A stretch of DNA of 64,000 nucleotides from CAVRZJ01 sp964594125 (lineage in GTDB: Bacteria > Acidobacteriota > Thermoanaerobaculia > Thermoanaerobaculales > Thermoanaerobaculaceae), in NCBI GenBank assembly GCA_964594125.1, contig CAZQLL010000002.1, forward strand, positions 1 through 64,000, written 5' to 3'. A program made the translations under genes and the position numbers. Below the pieces are notes generated by a model that worked only from the letters and a program-made list of their open reading frames with translations, had not been told where the DNA came from and did not search any database. Shown piece after piece: positions 1 through 8,612 of this stretch (position 1 is the stretch's first letter; every line of letters starts with the position of its first letter).

Positions 1-103
1 CAGCCCACCAAAGAACCTCCGCCCACGCCTGCCCGCCAATTCCGAAAGGGCTGGAGGCCGTCTCCGGGGGTTGCAGCACGCTGCTCTTGCTGGTAGCGTT
101 ACG

Positions 104-123
104 ATTGTGACATCCGTCACGAT
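104..123. promoter_or_regulatory. CRP/FNR-like operator dyad
   Basis: The half sites ATTGTGA (104-110) and TCACGAT (117-123) flank 6 bp. Together they give TGTGA-N6-TCACG, which matches 9 of 10 core positions of the E. coli CRP consensus. A possible -10 box TACGAT (100-105) overlaps the left half site, so binding here could repress or reset initiation. The centre lies about 60 bp before the start codon at 173. Binding by a CRP-family protein is inferred. The rest of 1-172 holds no gene that I can support. Confidence 0.45.
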
Positions 124-172
124 TCGACACCACGGCGGGTGCATCCGGCCGTGGGCCCGAAGGGAGGCGGCG

Positions 173-2605
173 ATGAGGCATGCAGGCATCGCGGTTGCGG
201 CGCTGGTGGTCGCGGTCGCTGCGGAGGGAGCGCCGGCCGGCGCGGCGAGCGGTTCGATCCGCGCGGGCCGCGCGGTGCGGCCGGCGCCACAGCGGCTCGA
301 GCTGAGCGTGACGGCGCAGGCGATGCAGGGAGTCGAGTTCCCGACCACCGTGCGGACGCTGGTGGGCAAGGCGCAGCCAGACGAGTGCTTCGTGGCGCCG
401 GGCGACCCCGGCAACGTCTACCCGGCGTCGCCGCCGTGCGCTCTCGGCGTCCCGAAGGTCAACCAGGGGTACGCCTGGTCGATGGCCGAGGCGGGCGGCG
501 ACATCTGGTTCGGCACCATCGCGAACCCGCTGTGCGCGGTGATCGGCGGATTCCTGGGGGTCGGCAGCGACATCCAGACCGACTCCTTCGCGTGCGCGCT
601 GTCGGGCGGCCCGCTCGCCGACCTGCGCCCGCCGCAGATCTGGCTGCACCGGCCGCCGCCCGCCGGCACGCTGGAGAACAAGACGCCGGTCTCGCCCCTG
701 GTCGCCGCGACGTCGGGGATGCGGGCGGCGGGCGCGCACCGCGCCGCGGGCGACGCCGATGCCGTGGTGCTGATCGGCGGGCCGCGCCTGAGCCCGGCGG
801 CCGGCCTCAACCTGTTCGCCTTCAACGCTACGACGCGGGCGTTCATCGGCGCGGCGACGGTGGGCGGCATGGCGCCGCCGCAGCCCGCCGACTACACGGT
901 GTACAACGACATCCGTTCCTTCCTCCTCGCCAACGGCGAGCTGTACGCCGGGGTCCGCTACGAGGTCCGCGACATGGCCACCGGCGCCGCCAAGGAGCGC
1001 GGCGGCAAGATCCTGCGGTGGACCGGCTCCCTTGCGAGTCCGTTCTCGTTCGTCGAGGTCGGCACCCTGGACACCGAGGCGGCGTACCTCGCCTACCACG
1101 AGGGCCGGCTGTTCGTGTCGACCTGGCCGGTCGCCGACCCCCAGGATCCCGACCCGTTCCCCGACAACATGGTCCTCGCCGGCGTGTGGATGAGCCCGGA
1201 CTTCGGCGGGGACGGCGTGCTCGACGCGGCGGACGGCGCATTCACGCGGGTGTGGGGCGTGGAGAGCTACGAGCCCGACCCGCTGATCGTGGCGACGTAC
1301 GCGGGCGGCGCCATCGCGTCGTTCGGCGACGGCCTCTACTGGGGCACGATGCACGTGCCGTTCCTGGCCACCCGCGCGCACTTCGAGGTCCACAGCGCGT
1401 TCTACGACTCGCTGCCGGACGGCTCCCCCGAGCAGGCGGCCGCCGTGCTCGCCGCGCTGGTCGGCACGCAGCGCGCGATCAAGGTCTTCCGCGGCGAGGA
1501 CCTGGCCTCCGGCACCCCGGCGATCGAGCTGCTCTACGGCCTGCCGGCGGAGCCGGTGTTCGACGGCGGTACGGGGTCGTGGTCGCTGGTCGCCAACGCC
1601 ATGGGAGGGGCGAATCCCCGCTTCGGGATCTCCGGGTTCGGCAACCTCTTCAACAACTACACCTGGGCGATGCGCGTGCACGGCGGGCGGCTGTGGGTGG
1701 GGACGATGGACTGGAGCTATCTCGTGTACGACTTCGCCTCGACCGCGTTGCAGGAGGTGCTCGGCGAGGAGCTGGAGCTGCCGCCCGACGCGCTGCCGCC
1801 GCTGCTGCAGGAGTACTTCGAGTGCGTTCGTGACGCCGGCACCGTCGCGACGGTGTTCGGCGGCGACCTCCACTACTTCCCGGAGGACGGCCGCCCGGCG
1901 TACCCGGAGAGCATCAGCGGCATCGGCAACTACACGAGCTACGGCGTCCGCAACCTGGTGTCCGCCCCGAGCGGCCTGTACGCCGGCATGGCCAACCCCA
2001 TGAACCTGCTCACCGACACCACCGACGACGTGCCCGAGGGCGGCTGGGAGGTGATACGGCTGGCCGACCTGCCGCACAACACGCCGGCCGGGAACCCCGT
2101 TCAGGTCACGCTTCCCGACGGGTCGCGGGTCACGTTCTGCGGCGTCGACGAGCCCGGTTACACGGTCGGCGCCTGGGTGCCGACGCCCTGCTGCGGCCTC
2201 TGGATGCCGGTGCCGCCGAACTACCGCGCGCCCGAACGCATGCTGATCCTCGGGAGCTCGGCGGTCCTGACGACGGAGAACGGGTGCTCCGGCGCGTGGC
2301 CGATGACGGTGTGCGTCCCCAACCCCGGACCCGGGCTGACGCGCCTGCTGCAGCCGGTGGCGAACGGCGCCGGGATGTCGTGGCAGGACATCACCACGAG
2401 CTCGTTCGGAGACCTGGTGTGCGGCGAGCTGCAGGAGGGGTCGCAGCCGCTGCTGCACGCCCTCGGCTACCACGGCTACCTCGGTGCGGTGGTGGCGCTG
2501 CAGCAGAACGAGCCGATCCCGGCGGTTTCGGGGTGGGGCATGGCCGCACTGGCGGCGCTGATGGCGGCCGTCGGCGCAGCGGCGCTGCGCTCCCGTCTCG
2601 GCTAG
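173..2605 (+). CDS. Secreted protein with IPTL-CTERM-like sorting tail
   Basis: The protein has 810 residues. I chose ATG 173 because GGGAGG (162-167) lies 5 nt upstream and an alanine-rich signal peptide follows directly; an upstream in-frame start at 71 would add a tail that does not look like a signal. The body is rich in Gly, Trp, Tyr and Pro with several Cys and no domain I can name; its repeated blade-like stretches suggest an all-beta, possibly propeller, fold. The C-terminus reads IPAVSGWGM, then a hydrophobic helix, then an Arg-containing end. This is the layout of IPTL-CTERM surface-sorting tails, although the usual TLSEWG is altered. A CRP-like dyad lies upstream. Exported or surface location is inferred, and the function is unknown. 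Confidence 0.8.
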   Translation: MRHAGIAVAALVVAVAAEGAPAGAASGSIRAGRAVRPAPQRLELSVTAQAMQGVEFPTTVRTLVGKAQPDECFVAPGDPGNVYPASPPCALGVPKVNQGYAWSMAEAGGDIWFGTIANPLCAVIGGFLGVGSDIQTDSFACALSGGPLADLRPPQIWLHRPPPAGTLENKTPVSPLVAATSGMRAAGAHRAAGDADAVVLIGGPRLSPAAGLNLFAFNATTRAFIGAATVGGMAPPQPADYTVYNDIRSFLLANGELYAGVRYEVRDMATGAAKERGGKILRWTGSLASPFSFVEVGTLDTEAAYLAYHEGRLFVSTWPVADPQDPDPFPDNMVLAGVWMSPDFGGDGVLDAADGAFTRVWGVESYEPDPLIVATYAGGAIASFGDGLYWGTMHVPFLATRAHFEVHSAFYDSLPDGSPEQAAAVLAALVGTQRAIKVFRGEDLASGTPAIELLYGLPAEPVFDGGTGSWSLVANAMGGANPRFGISGFGNLFNNYTWAMRVHGGRLWVGTMDWSYLVYDFASTALQEVLGEELELPPDALPPLLQEYFECVRDAGTVATVFGGDLHYFPEDGRPAYPESISGIGNYTSYGVRNLVSAPSGLYAGMANPMNLLTDTTDDVPEGGWEVIRLADLPHNTPAGNPVQVTLPDGSRVTFCGVDEPGYTVGAWVPTPCCGLWMPVPPNYRAPERMLILGSSAVLTTENGCSGAWPMTVCVPNPGPGLTRLLQPVANGAGMSWQDITTSSFGDLVCGELQEGSQPLLHALGYHGYLGAVVALQQNEPIPAVSGWGMAALAALMAAVGAAALRSRLG

Positions 2606-2609
2606 CGTC

Positions 2610-2643
2610 GCGTCCCGCGCCGCGCCGCGGGGGTGCGGGACGC
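2610..2643. terminator. Bidirectional hairpin between convergent genes
   Basis: The 9-bp arms GCGTCCCGC (2610-2618) and GCGGGACGC (2635-2643) are perfectly complementary, and the GC-rich 16-nt loop can pair further. The hairpin fills the 43-bp gap between two convergent stop codons. There is no T-tract on either side, so termination may need other factors. Confidence 0.4.
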
Positions 2644-2648
2644 CGCCG

Positions 2649-3794
2649 CTACTCGAGCGCGATCAGCGTGAGCGTGACCTCGCGCGGCGTGTCGTCGCGC
2701 ACCACCCGCAGGGTGACCTTCTCGCCCGGGGCCTTGGCCTCGAAGGCGTGCAGGAGGTCGTCGACCGTCCGCACCGGTGCGCCATCGACGGCGACGATGC
2801 GGTCGGAGACGACCACGCGGCCGCTTCCCGTGGTGCGCAGTCCCTCAAAGCCGGCGCGCGCCGCCGGCGTGCCCGGCGAGACGCTGCGGATCACCACGCC
2901 TTCGAGGCCGATCCGCTGCGTCCAGCGGTCCGAGAGGGGGATGATCCCGATCCCCGTCTGGACCGGCCTGCCGCGCTCGATGAGCTGCGGCACCAGGCGC
3001 CTGACGGTGTCCACCGGCACCGCGAAGCCGATCCCGGCGTTCGCGCCGCTCGGCGAGTAGATCGCGGTGTTGATCCCGATCAGGCGCCCCGAGGAGTCGA
3101 GCAGCGGCCCGCCCGAGTTGCCGGGGTTGATCGCGGCGTCCGTCTGGATGACGTCGCGGATGATGCGCCCGGAGGGCGACGAGAGCTCGCGGCCGAGCGC
3201 CGAGACGACGCCGATGGTGAGCGAGTGGTCGAGCCCGAACGGGTTGCCGATCGCCAGGACCTTCTGGCCCACCGCGAGGTCGCTCGAGGTCCCGAGCGGC
3301 AGCGGCAGCAGGTGGGCGGCGCCGGCGTCCACGCGCAGCACCGCGAGGTCCTTGTCGGGAGCGACGCCGACCACCCGCGCGTCCCACTCCGACTGGTCGG
3401 CGAGCGTCACGCGCACCGCCTGCCCCTCGGCGATCACGTGGTAGTTGGTGACGACGTGGCCCGCGGTGTCCCACACGAAACCGCTGCCGCTGCCCTGCGG
3501 GATCTGCAGCACGTCCATCGAGAAGAAGTCGCGGCGCAGCGCGACGGAGGTGATGTACGCGACCGAGCCCGAAGCGTTGCGGAACACCTCGATGTCGCGG
3601 CGCTCGCCGTCGCTGAGGCCGGGCGGCAGCGGCGGCGGCGTCGGGCGCGCCTCCGCGGCGCTCGCCGGCGCGCTCCCGCCGGCGGTGCGCGACCCGGCTC
3701 TGACCCTCAGGACGTCGGGCGCGTATTGCCCGCCGACGAAACCGATCGCGAGCAGGAACAGGACACCGACCTTGGACGTGCCGTCTGCGCTCAT
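2649..3794 (-). CDS. HtrA/DegP-type trypsin-like serine protease with PDZ domain
   Basis: A 381-residue envelope protease. A hydrophobic segment at about 8-22 forms a signal anchor, followed by a Pro/Ala linker to about 60. The S1C protease domain carries the triad His119 (TNYHV), Asp149 (DKDLAV) and Ser227 (NPGNSGGP). One C-terminal PDZ domain spans about 285-380. The single PDZ and anchor are like DegS or small HtrA proteins rather than two-PDZ DegP. Start ATG 3794 has GGAGG 4 nt upstream on the minus strand. Likely role: periplasmic protein quality control or regulated proteolysis. It is downstream of, and same-strand with, the solute-binding lipoprotein, with 89 bp between them holding a heptad repeat. 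Confidence 0.9.
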   Translation of the reverse strand: MSADGTSKVGVLFLLAIGFVGGQYAPDVLRVRAGSRTAGGSAPASAAEARPTPPPLPPGLSDGERRDIEVFRNASGSVAYITSVALRRDFFSMDVLQIPQGSGSGFVWDTAGHVVTNYHVIAEGQAVRVTLADQSEWDARVVGVAPDKDLAVLRVDAGAAHLLPLPLGTSSDLAVGQKVLAIGNPFGLDHSLTIGVVSALGRELSSPSGRIIRDVIQTDAAINPGNSGGPLLDSSGRLIGINTAIYSPSGANAGIGFAVPVDTVRRLVPQLIERGRPVQTGIGIIPLSDRWTQRIGLEGVVIRSVSPGTPAARAGFEGLRTTGSGRVVVSDRIVAVDGAPVRTVDDLLHAFEAKAPGEKVTLRVVRDDTPREVTLTLIALE

Positions 3795-3860
3795 GCCGCC
3801 TCCGAAACCGCCCCCGCGCCGCCTCGGTCCGCCAGCGTACCGCATCCGCGCCGCGTCGGC

Positions 3861-3881
3861 CCACGGACCACGACCCACGAT
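3861..3881 (+). repeat. Heptad tandem repeat, copy A (3 units)
   Basis: Three 7-bp units, each starting CCACG (CCACGGA, CCACGAC, CCACGAT), sit in the intergenic gap between the lipoprotein stop and the HtrA start. They belong to the same family as the copies at 14374, 19597, 42047, 52295 and 53835. Confidence 0.6.
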
Positions 3882-3883
3882 GC

Positions 3884-5428
3884 TCACTTCCAGGCGTAAT
3901 CGGCCACCCGCACCCAGCCGTCGTGGCGCACCACGATGTCGACGCGGTCGGACAGGCCGATGAACCACCAGCGGAACGCCAGCGGCAGGATCGGCAGGTC
4001 CGCGAGCACCCGCCGCTGCGCGGCCTGCAGGTAGGCGAGACGGCGGTCGCGGTCGGGTTCGCGCGCCGCGCGGTCGAGGATGGCGTCCACCTCGCGGCTG
4101 GCGTAGGCGCTGTAGTTCTCCATCCCGAGCCCGCGCGCCTCGTCGCGCGTGCGCACCAGCGGGTCGAAGAAGTCGGCGGCATCGCCGGTCACGCACGCCC
4201 AGGAATGGAGGACCAGGGGGAGCCGGTGCGCCCGCCCGCGCGCCATCAGCTCGGTGAACGACAGCGGGACTGGCGTGACCGCGATGCCGACCCGTGCGAG
4301 GTCGGCGGCGAGGGCCGTCGCGATGTCCGCGACCCCCGCGCCGAACCCCATTTCGACGGCGAACCCGTTCGCGAACCCCGCCTCGCGGAGCAGCGCCCGC
4401 GCCCGTCCGGGGTGGTGCGGCTCGGCGGCGAGCTCGGGGTCGAACCCGAACACGGCGGGGTGAACGTACTGCGCCGCCACCGTGGCGTTGCCGCGCAGCA
4501 GCCGGCGCACGAGCTCGGCGCGATCGGTCGCCAGCAGCATGGCGCGGCGGACGCGCGCGTCGGCAAGCGCCTTGCTGGCGGGGCCGTTCGCGGCGCGCGG
4601 GCAGACTGCGAGCATCTGGACGGTCAGCCGCGGCTGCAGCTCGACGCGCAGCCCGGCGGTGGCGCGCACCTCGGCGACGCGCTCGTCGGGGAGGCGCAGA
4701 CAGACGTCGGCGCGGCCCTGCAGGAGGCGCTCGAGCCGCGCATCGTCGTCGGCGACCGGCGTGAACGCGACGCGGCGGACGGTGGGGTCGCCCCGCCAGC
4801 CCCGCCACGCCGCCAGCTCCACGGAGCCGTCGTCGCCGGCGCCCACCCAGCGATAGGCGCCGGTGCCTATCGGCCTGGTGATCTCCTCGATCCCGGCGCC
4901 GGCGGCGGGCACGATGGACATGAACGCCAGGCGGGCGAGCAGGTCCGGCACGGGTCCCGCGGTCTCGACGACCACCGCGAGCTCGCCGTCGCCGCGCACG
5001 CCGGCGATGCCGTTCAGGTAGTGGCGGATGCGGCAGCGCGGATCGCTCAGGGTGCGGCGCCAGGTGGCGACGACGTCGGCGGCCGTGAACGGCGCGCCGT
5101 CGTGGAACCTCACGCCGGGGCGCAAGGCGAGGCGCAGGCGGGACGCGTCGAGCTGCTCCCACGAGATTGCCAGCGCCGGCTCGATCCCCATCGTCGGCGA
5201 CATCGCCACGAGCCCGTCGTAGACGTTGCAGAGCACGGCCGAGGCGGCGGTCTCGGCGTGGTGGTGCGGGTCGAACGTCGACGGCGGCGCGTACGTCGCG
5301 ATGCGCAGCGTCCTCGCGTCCTGCTTGGCGGCGCAGCCGGCGGCGACGGCGGCGAGCAGGCAGAGAACGAGCCGCGCAAGAGCGGCGGCGGGGCGGTGGG
5401 CGGGCGGTGGGCGCCTGCAGGCGGGCAT
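3884..5428 (-). CDS. ABC transporter solute-binding lipoprotein, family 5
   Basis: 514 residues. The signal peptide ends in a lipobox (VAAGC) with lipidated Cys32. The mature chain follows the DppA/OppA/NikA (SBP_bac_5) pattern: TLRIATY strand, STFDPH, a region resembling LRPGVRFHDGAPFTAADV, and a C-terminal Trp-rich lobe. It would bind a peptide, nickel-chelate or similar ligand in the periplasm. No permease or ATPase genes lie beside it, so it is an orphan binding protein, or its transporter is elsewhere. The start is the first Met of a good signal peptide, with no strong Shine-Dalgarno. Family confidence is high; the ligand is unknown. Confidence 0.85.
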   Translation of the reverse strand: MPACRRPPPAHRPAAALARLVLCLLAAVAAGCAAKQDARTLRIATYAPPSTFDPHHHAETAASAVLCNVYDGLVAMSPTMGIEPALAISWEQLDASRLRLALRPGVRFHDGAPFTAADVVATWRRTLSDPRCRIRHYLNGIAGVRGDGELAVVVETAGPVPDLLARLAFMSIVPAAGAGIEEITRPIGTGAYRWVGAGDDGSVELAAWRGWRGDPTVRRVAFTPVADDDARLERLLQGRADVCLRLPDERVAEVRATAGLRVELQPRLTVQMLAVCPRAANGPASKALADARVRRAMLLATDRAELVRRLLRGNATVAAQYVHPAVFGFDPELAAEPHHPGRARALLREAGFANGFAVEMGFGAGVADIATALAADLARVGIAVTPVPLSFTELMARGRAHRLPLVLHSWACVTGDAADFFDPLVRTRDEARGLGMENYSAYASREVDAILDRAAREPDRDRRLAYLQAAQRRVLADLPILPLAFRWWFIGLSDRVDIVVRHDGWVRVADYAWK

Positions 5429-5538
5429 CGGGCGGCGGTCCTTGCGGCCATTCTCGCTCGGTGTTGGTGGCGCCGCAAGGCCCGCTCGCTCCCGTTCATG
5501 CGCCCGCCCGCAGGCGGCGGCGCCGCCGTCGCGGCGCG

Positions 5539-5567
5539 TTGCGGGGCGCCGCGCCGCCGTCTATAGT
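5539..5567 (+). promoter_or_regulatory. Sigma-70-type promoter for the APC permease
   Basis: TTGCGG (5539-5544), 17 bp, TATAGT (5562-5567). This would give a leader of about 45 nt with a Shine-Dalgarno at 5605. It is one of the clearest promoters in the window. Confidence 0.6.
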
Positions 5568-5617
5568 GCGGGCAACGGTGGAGCGCTGCCGCAGTGAGCT
5601 CCGCAGGAGGCTTCCCG

Positions 5618-7027
5618 ATGCCCTCGCCGCTTCTGCGCACCAAGCCGCTCTCCCTGATCCTGCAGGAGCCGGAGCAGTCGAAGGTCTCGCTCAAGCGCGT
5701 GCTCGGCCCCTGGGACTTGGTCGCGCTCGGCATCGGCTGCATCATCGGCGTCGGCATCTTCGTCCTCCCCGGGGTCGAGGCCGCCAACCACGCAGGGCCC
5801 GGGATCATCCTCTCGTTCGTGATCGCCGGGGCCGCCTGCGCGTGCGCAGCGCTGTGCTACGCCGAGCTCGCGGCGATGATCCCGGTGGCCGGCTCGGCGT
5901 ACACCTACGGCTACGCGACCCTCGGCGAGTTCGTCGCCTGGATCATCGGCTGGGACCTCATCCTCGAGTACATGGTCGGCGCCTGCCTGGTCTCGATCGG
6001 GTGGTCCGCGTACCTGGTCAACCTGATCAACCACCTGCTCGAGCCGGCCGGCCTGCGCCTCCCGCACGCCTGGTGCGCGGCGCCGTGGGGCCCCGATTCG
6101 GGGATCGTGAACGTGCCGTCGATCCTCATCGTCGGCGTCCTCACGTGGCTGCTGGTGCGCGGCATCCGCGAGAGCTCGAAGGTCAACCTGGCCATGGTGG
6201 TGATCAAGGTCGCGGTGATCGTGATCTTCATCTCGCTCGCCGTCTGGTACGTCAACCCAGCGAACTGGAAGCCGTTCGCGCCGTTCGGGTTCAAGGGGAT
6301 CATGACGGCCGCCGCGATCGTCTTCCTCGCCTACGTCGGATTCGACGCGGTGTCGACGACGGCGGAGGAGGCGGTCAACCCGCAGCGCGACATGCCGATC
6401 GGCATCATGGGCTCGCTCGCCGTGGCGACCGTGCTGTTCGTCGCCGTGGCGGCGATCATGACCGGCGTGGTGCCGTACGACCAGCTCGGCGTCGCCGACC
6501 CGGTGGCGCTGGTGCTCAACGTGCTCGAGATGCCGTGGACCTCCGCGCTGGTCAGCGTCGGCGCCCTCACCGGGATCACCTCGGTGCTGCTCGTGCTGCT
6601 GCTCGGGCAGCCCCGCATCCTCTACGCGATGTCGCGCGACGGGCTGCTGCCGGCGGCGCTGTCGAAGGTCCACCGGCGGTACCAGACGCCGTACATCACC
6701 ACGATCGTGACCGGCGCCATCGTCGCCACCGCCTCGGCGCTGCTGCCGATCAACGTCGTCGCCGAGCTGTGCGCGATCGGCACCCTGTTCGCCTTCGTGA
6801 TCGTGTCGGGCGGCGTGATCGTGCTGCGCCGCGTGCGCCCCGAGGTGGCGCGGCCGTTCCGCGTGCCGCTGTTCCCCGTGATCCCGGCGCTCGGCGTGCT
6901 GCTGTGCGGCTACCTGATGGTCAGCCTGCCGGGCGCGACATGGGTGCGCTTCCTGATCTGGCTCGGCATCGGGTTCGTCCTCTACGGCACTTACGGGATG
7001 ACCCACTCGCGGCTCGCCAGGCCGTAG
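5618..7027 (+). CDS. APC-superfamily amino-acid permease
   Basis: 469 residues, about 12 membrane helices. Start ATG 5618 has AGGAGG (5605-5610) 7 nt upstream. The first helix has the APC signature LGIGCIIGVGIFVLPG, where the unwound GIG region binds the substrate amino group. Later motifs (FLAYVGFDAVSTTAEE; QPRILYAMSRDGLLP) match the cationic amino-acid transporter (CAT/YhdG) branch. It should import amino acids at the inner membrane. glnA follows 95 bp downstream on the same strand, so it may be part of a nitrogen-assimilation unit, but a dyad between them suggests separate control. Exact substrate is not readable. Confidence 0.9.
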   Translation: MPSPLLRTKPLSLILQEPEQSKVSLKRVLGPWDLVALGIGCIIGVGIFVLPGVEAANHAGPGIILSFVIAGAACACAALCYAELAAMIPVAGSAYTYGYATLGEFVAWIIGWDLILEYMVGACLVSIGWSAYLVNLINHLLEPAGLRLPHAWCAAPWGPDSGIVNVPSILIVGVLTWLLVRGIRESSKVNLAMVVIKVAVIVIFISLAVWYVNPANWKPFAPFGFKGIMTAAAIVFLAYVGFDAVSTTAEEAVNPQRDMPIGIMGSLAVATVLFVAVAAIMTGVVPYDQLGVADPVALVLNVLEMPWTSALVSVGALTGITSVLLVLLLGQPRILYAMSRDGLLPAALSKVHRRYQTPYITTIVTGAIVATASALLPINVVAELCAIGTLFAFVIVSGGVIVLRRVRPEVARPFRVPLFPVIPALGVLLCGYLMVSLPGATWVRFLIWLGIGFVLYGTYGMTHSRLARP

Positions 7028-7056
7028 CGGCGCGGCGGCGGCGCATCGCGGCGAAC

Positions 7057-7078
7057 CCTTGTGATACTGTGTACAAGG
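7057..7078. promoter_or_regulatory. Inverted repeat upstream of glnA, possible operator
   Basis: CCTTGT (7057-7062) and ACAAGG (7073-7078) form a perfect 6-bp inverted repeat around a 10-bp AT-richer core (GATACTGTGT), 45 bp before the glnA start. The core includes a weak -10-like GATACT. The size and symmetry suit a dimeric regulator. No regulator is identified. Confidence 0.4.
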
Positions 7079-7122
7079 TAGGAGCGGGCGGACGGACGCG
7101 CGCTCCACCCGGAGGCTCGCGC

Positions 7123-8523
7123 GTGGCCGCCACCATCTTCCAGCGCATCGCGAACGACGGGATCGAGTTCGTCGACCTCATGTACGCCGACCTTCTCGGC
7201 GGCTGGCACCACGTCACGGTGCCGGCGGAGCGCTTCGACGCGCACCTGTGCGAGCGGGGAGTCGGCGTCGACGGCTCCTCGGTGACCGGCTTCCGCAAGA
7301 CCAAGTCGGGCGACATGGTGCTGGTCCCCGACCTCGCCGCGGCGTTCCGGCACCCGTTCGCCGAGCGCCCGACGCTGTGCGTGGTCGGCGACCTGGTCGA
7401 CGTCGATGCGCGCGAGGGGTTCTCTCGCGACCCTCGCCACGTCGCCCGCAAGGCCGAGCGGCACCTCGCCTCGGTGCGCCGCGGCGAGGAGAGCCGCTGG
7501 CTGCCGGAGCTCGAGTTCTACCTTTTCGACAGCGTGCGCGTGTGGGGCCGGCCCGGCCACTCGGGCTACCGCATCGCATCGAGCGAGGCGATGGTCGGCG
7601 GCGGCGGCACCCGCGTCCCCGAGCACGCGACGCAGCGGCGCGGCTACCACGCCGCCGCGCCGGAGGACCGTTCGGCCGACCTGCGGGCCGACATGTGCGC
7701 CACCCTCAAGGAAATGGGGATCCCGGTGAAGTACCACCACCACGAGGTGGGGCCCGCCGGGCAGGTCGAGATCGAGCTCACCTTCATGCCGCTGGTGCGG
7801 GCGGCGGACGGCGTCGCCCTCGCCAAGTGGGCGATCCGCAACATCGCCGATCTCGCCGGCATGGTCGCGACGTTCATGCCCAAGCCGCTGTACGGCGAGG
7901 CGGGATCGGGGCTTCACTTCCACCAGTACCTCGCCAGGGGCGGCGTCTCCTCGTTCCACGACCGCAAGGGCGCGGCGCCGCTCTCGCAGGTCGGCCGCTG
8001 GTACGTCGGCGGCCTGCTCGCGCATGGCCGCGCGCTGTCGGCGTTCGCCAACCCGTCGACCAACTCCTACAAGCGGCTGGTGCCGGGGTTCGAGGCGCCG
8101 GTCCGCCTCGCCTACTCGGTGGGCAACCGCACCGCGGCGATCCGCGTCCCCGGGTACGCTAACACGCCGCAGAACGTGCGCATCGAGTACCGGCCGCCTG
8201 ACGCGACGTGCAACCCGCACCTGGCCGTCGCGGCGATGCTTATGGCCGGGCTCGACGGCATCGCCAACCGGATCGACCCCGGCGAACCGCTGCGCGCGGA
8301 CCTGTTCCATATGCCGCTCGAGGAGCTGATGGCGATTCCGGCGCTGCCGCACACCCTCGGCGAGGCGCTCGACGCCCTCGAGCGCGACCACGACTTCCTG
8401 CTCGCCGGCGGCGTGTTCACCTCCGATCTGCTCGACACCTGGGTGTCGCTCAAGCGCGCCGAGGAACGGGAGACGGCCGAGCGTCCGCACCCCCGGGAGT
8501 TCGAGCTCTACCTCGGGGTGTAA
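7123..8523 (+). CDS. glnA: Glutamine synthetase type I, lacking the adenylylation Tyr
   Basis: 466 residues. The GTG start at 7123 has GGAGG (7111-7115) 7 nt upstream. It makes glutamine from glutamate, ammonia and ATP in the cytosol. Visible motifs are DGSSVTGF (ammonia-site Asp loop), GSGLHFHQ, NPSTNSYKRLVPGFEAP (ATP/Mg) and the IEYRPPD region with catalytic Arg/Glu, ending FELYLGV. At the site where GSI-beta enzymes carry the adenylylated Tyr (NLYDLP in E. coli), this protein reads DLFHMP, with Phe395. It therefore should not be controlled by GlnE-type adenylylation. Feedback or transcriptional control, perhaps via the dyad at 7057, is inferred. Confidence 0.93.
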   Translation: MAATIFQRIANDGIEFVDLMYADLLGGWHHVTVPAERFDAHLCERGVGVDGSSVTGFRKTKSGDMVLVPDLAAAFRHPFAERPTLCVVGDLVDVDAREGFSRDPRHVARKAERHLASVRRGEESRWLPELEFYLFDSVRVWGRPGHSGYRIASSEAMVGGGGTRVPEHATQRRGYHAAAPEDRSADLRADMCATLKEMGIPVKYHHHEVGPAGQVEIELTFMPLVRAADGVALAKWAIRNIADLAGMVATFMPKPLYGEAGSGLHFHQYLARGGVSSFHDRKGAAPLSQVGRWYVGGLLAHGRALSAFANPSTNSYKRLVPGFEAPVRLAYSVGNRTAAIRVPGYANTPQNVRIEYRPPDATCNPHLAVAAMLMAGLDGIANRIDPGEPLRADLFHMPLEELMAIPALPHTLGEALDALERDHDFLLAGGVFTSDLLDTWVSLKRAEERETAERPHPREFELYLGV

Positions 8524-8612
8524 GATTCACGCTCCTGGTGCGCGATCCCCGCGGCGCGCGTGGCGACGGCCTCCCGCGCCCGCGGGGCGCGGGGGTCGCA
8601 GTGGAGGGACGC

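Noticed and set aside
139..1833. Long frames on the opposite strand or in shifted frame, here and throughout
   Set aside because: They overlap well-supported genes, are Arg/Ala/Pro/Gly-rich and have no domains; high GC suppresses stops.
7059..7087. TTGTGA or GATACT as a standard glnA promoter
   Set aside because: No partner box at 16-18 bp spacing in either reading; kept only as a dyad.
8521..8526. TAAGAT as a -10 box for the gene at 8613
   Set aside because: It overlaps the glnA stop codon, has no -35, and would give a leader of about 80 nt; support is too weak.
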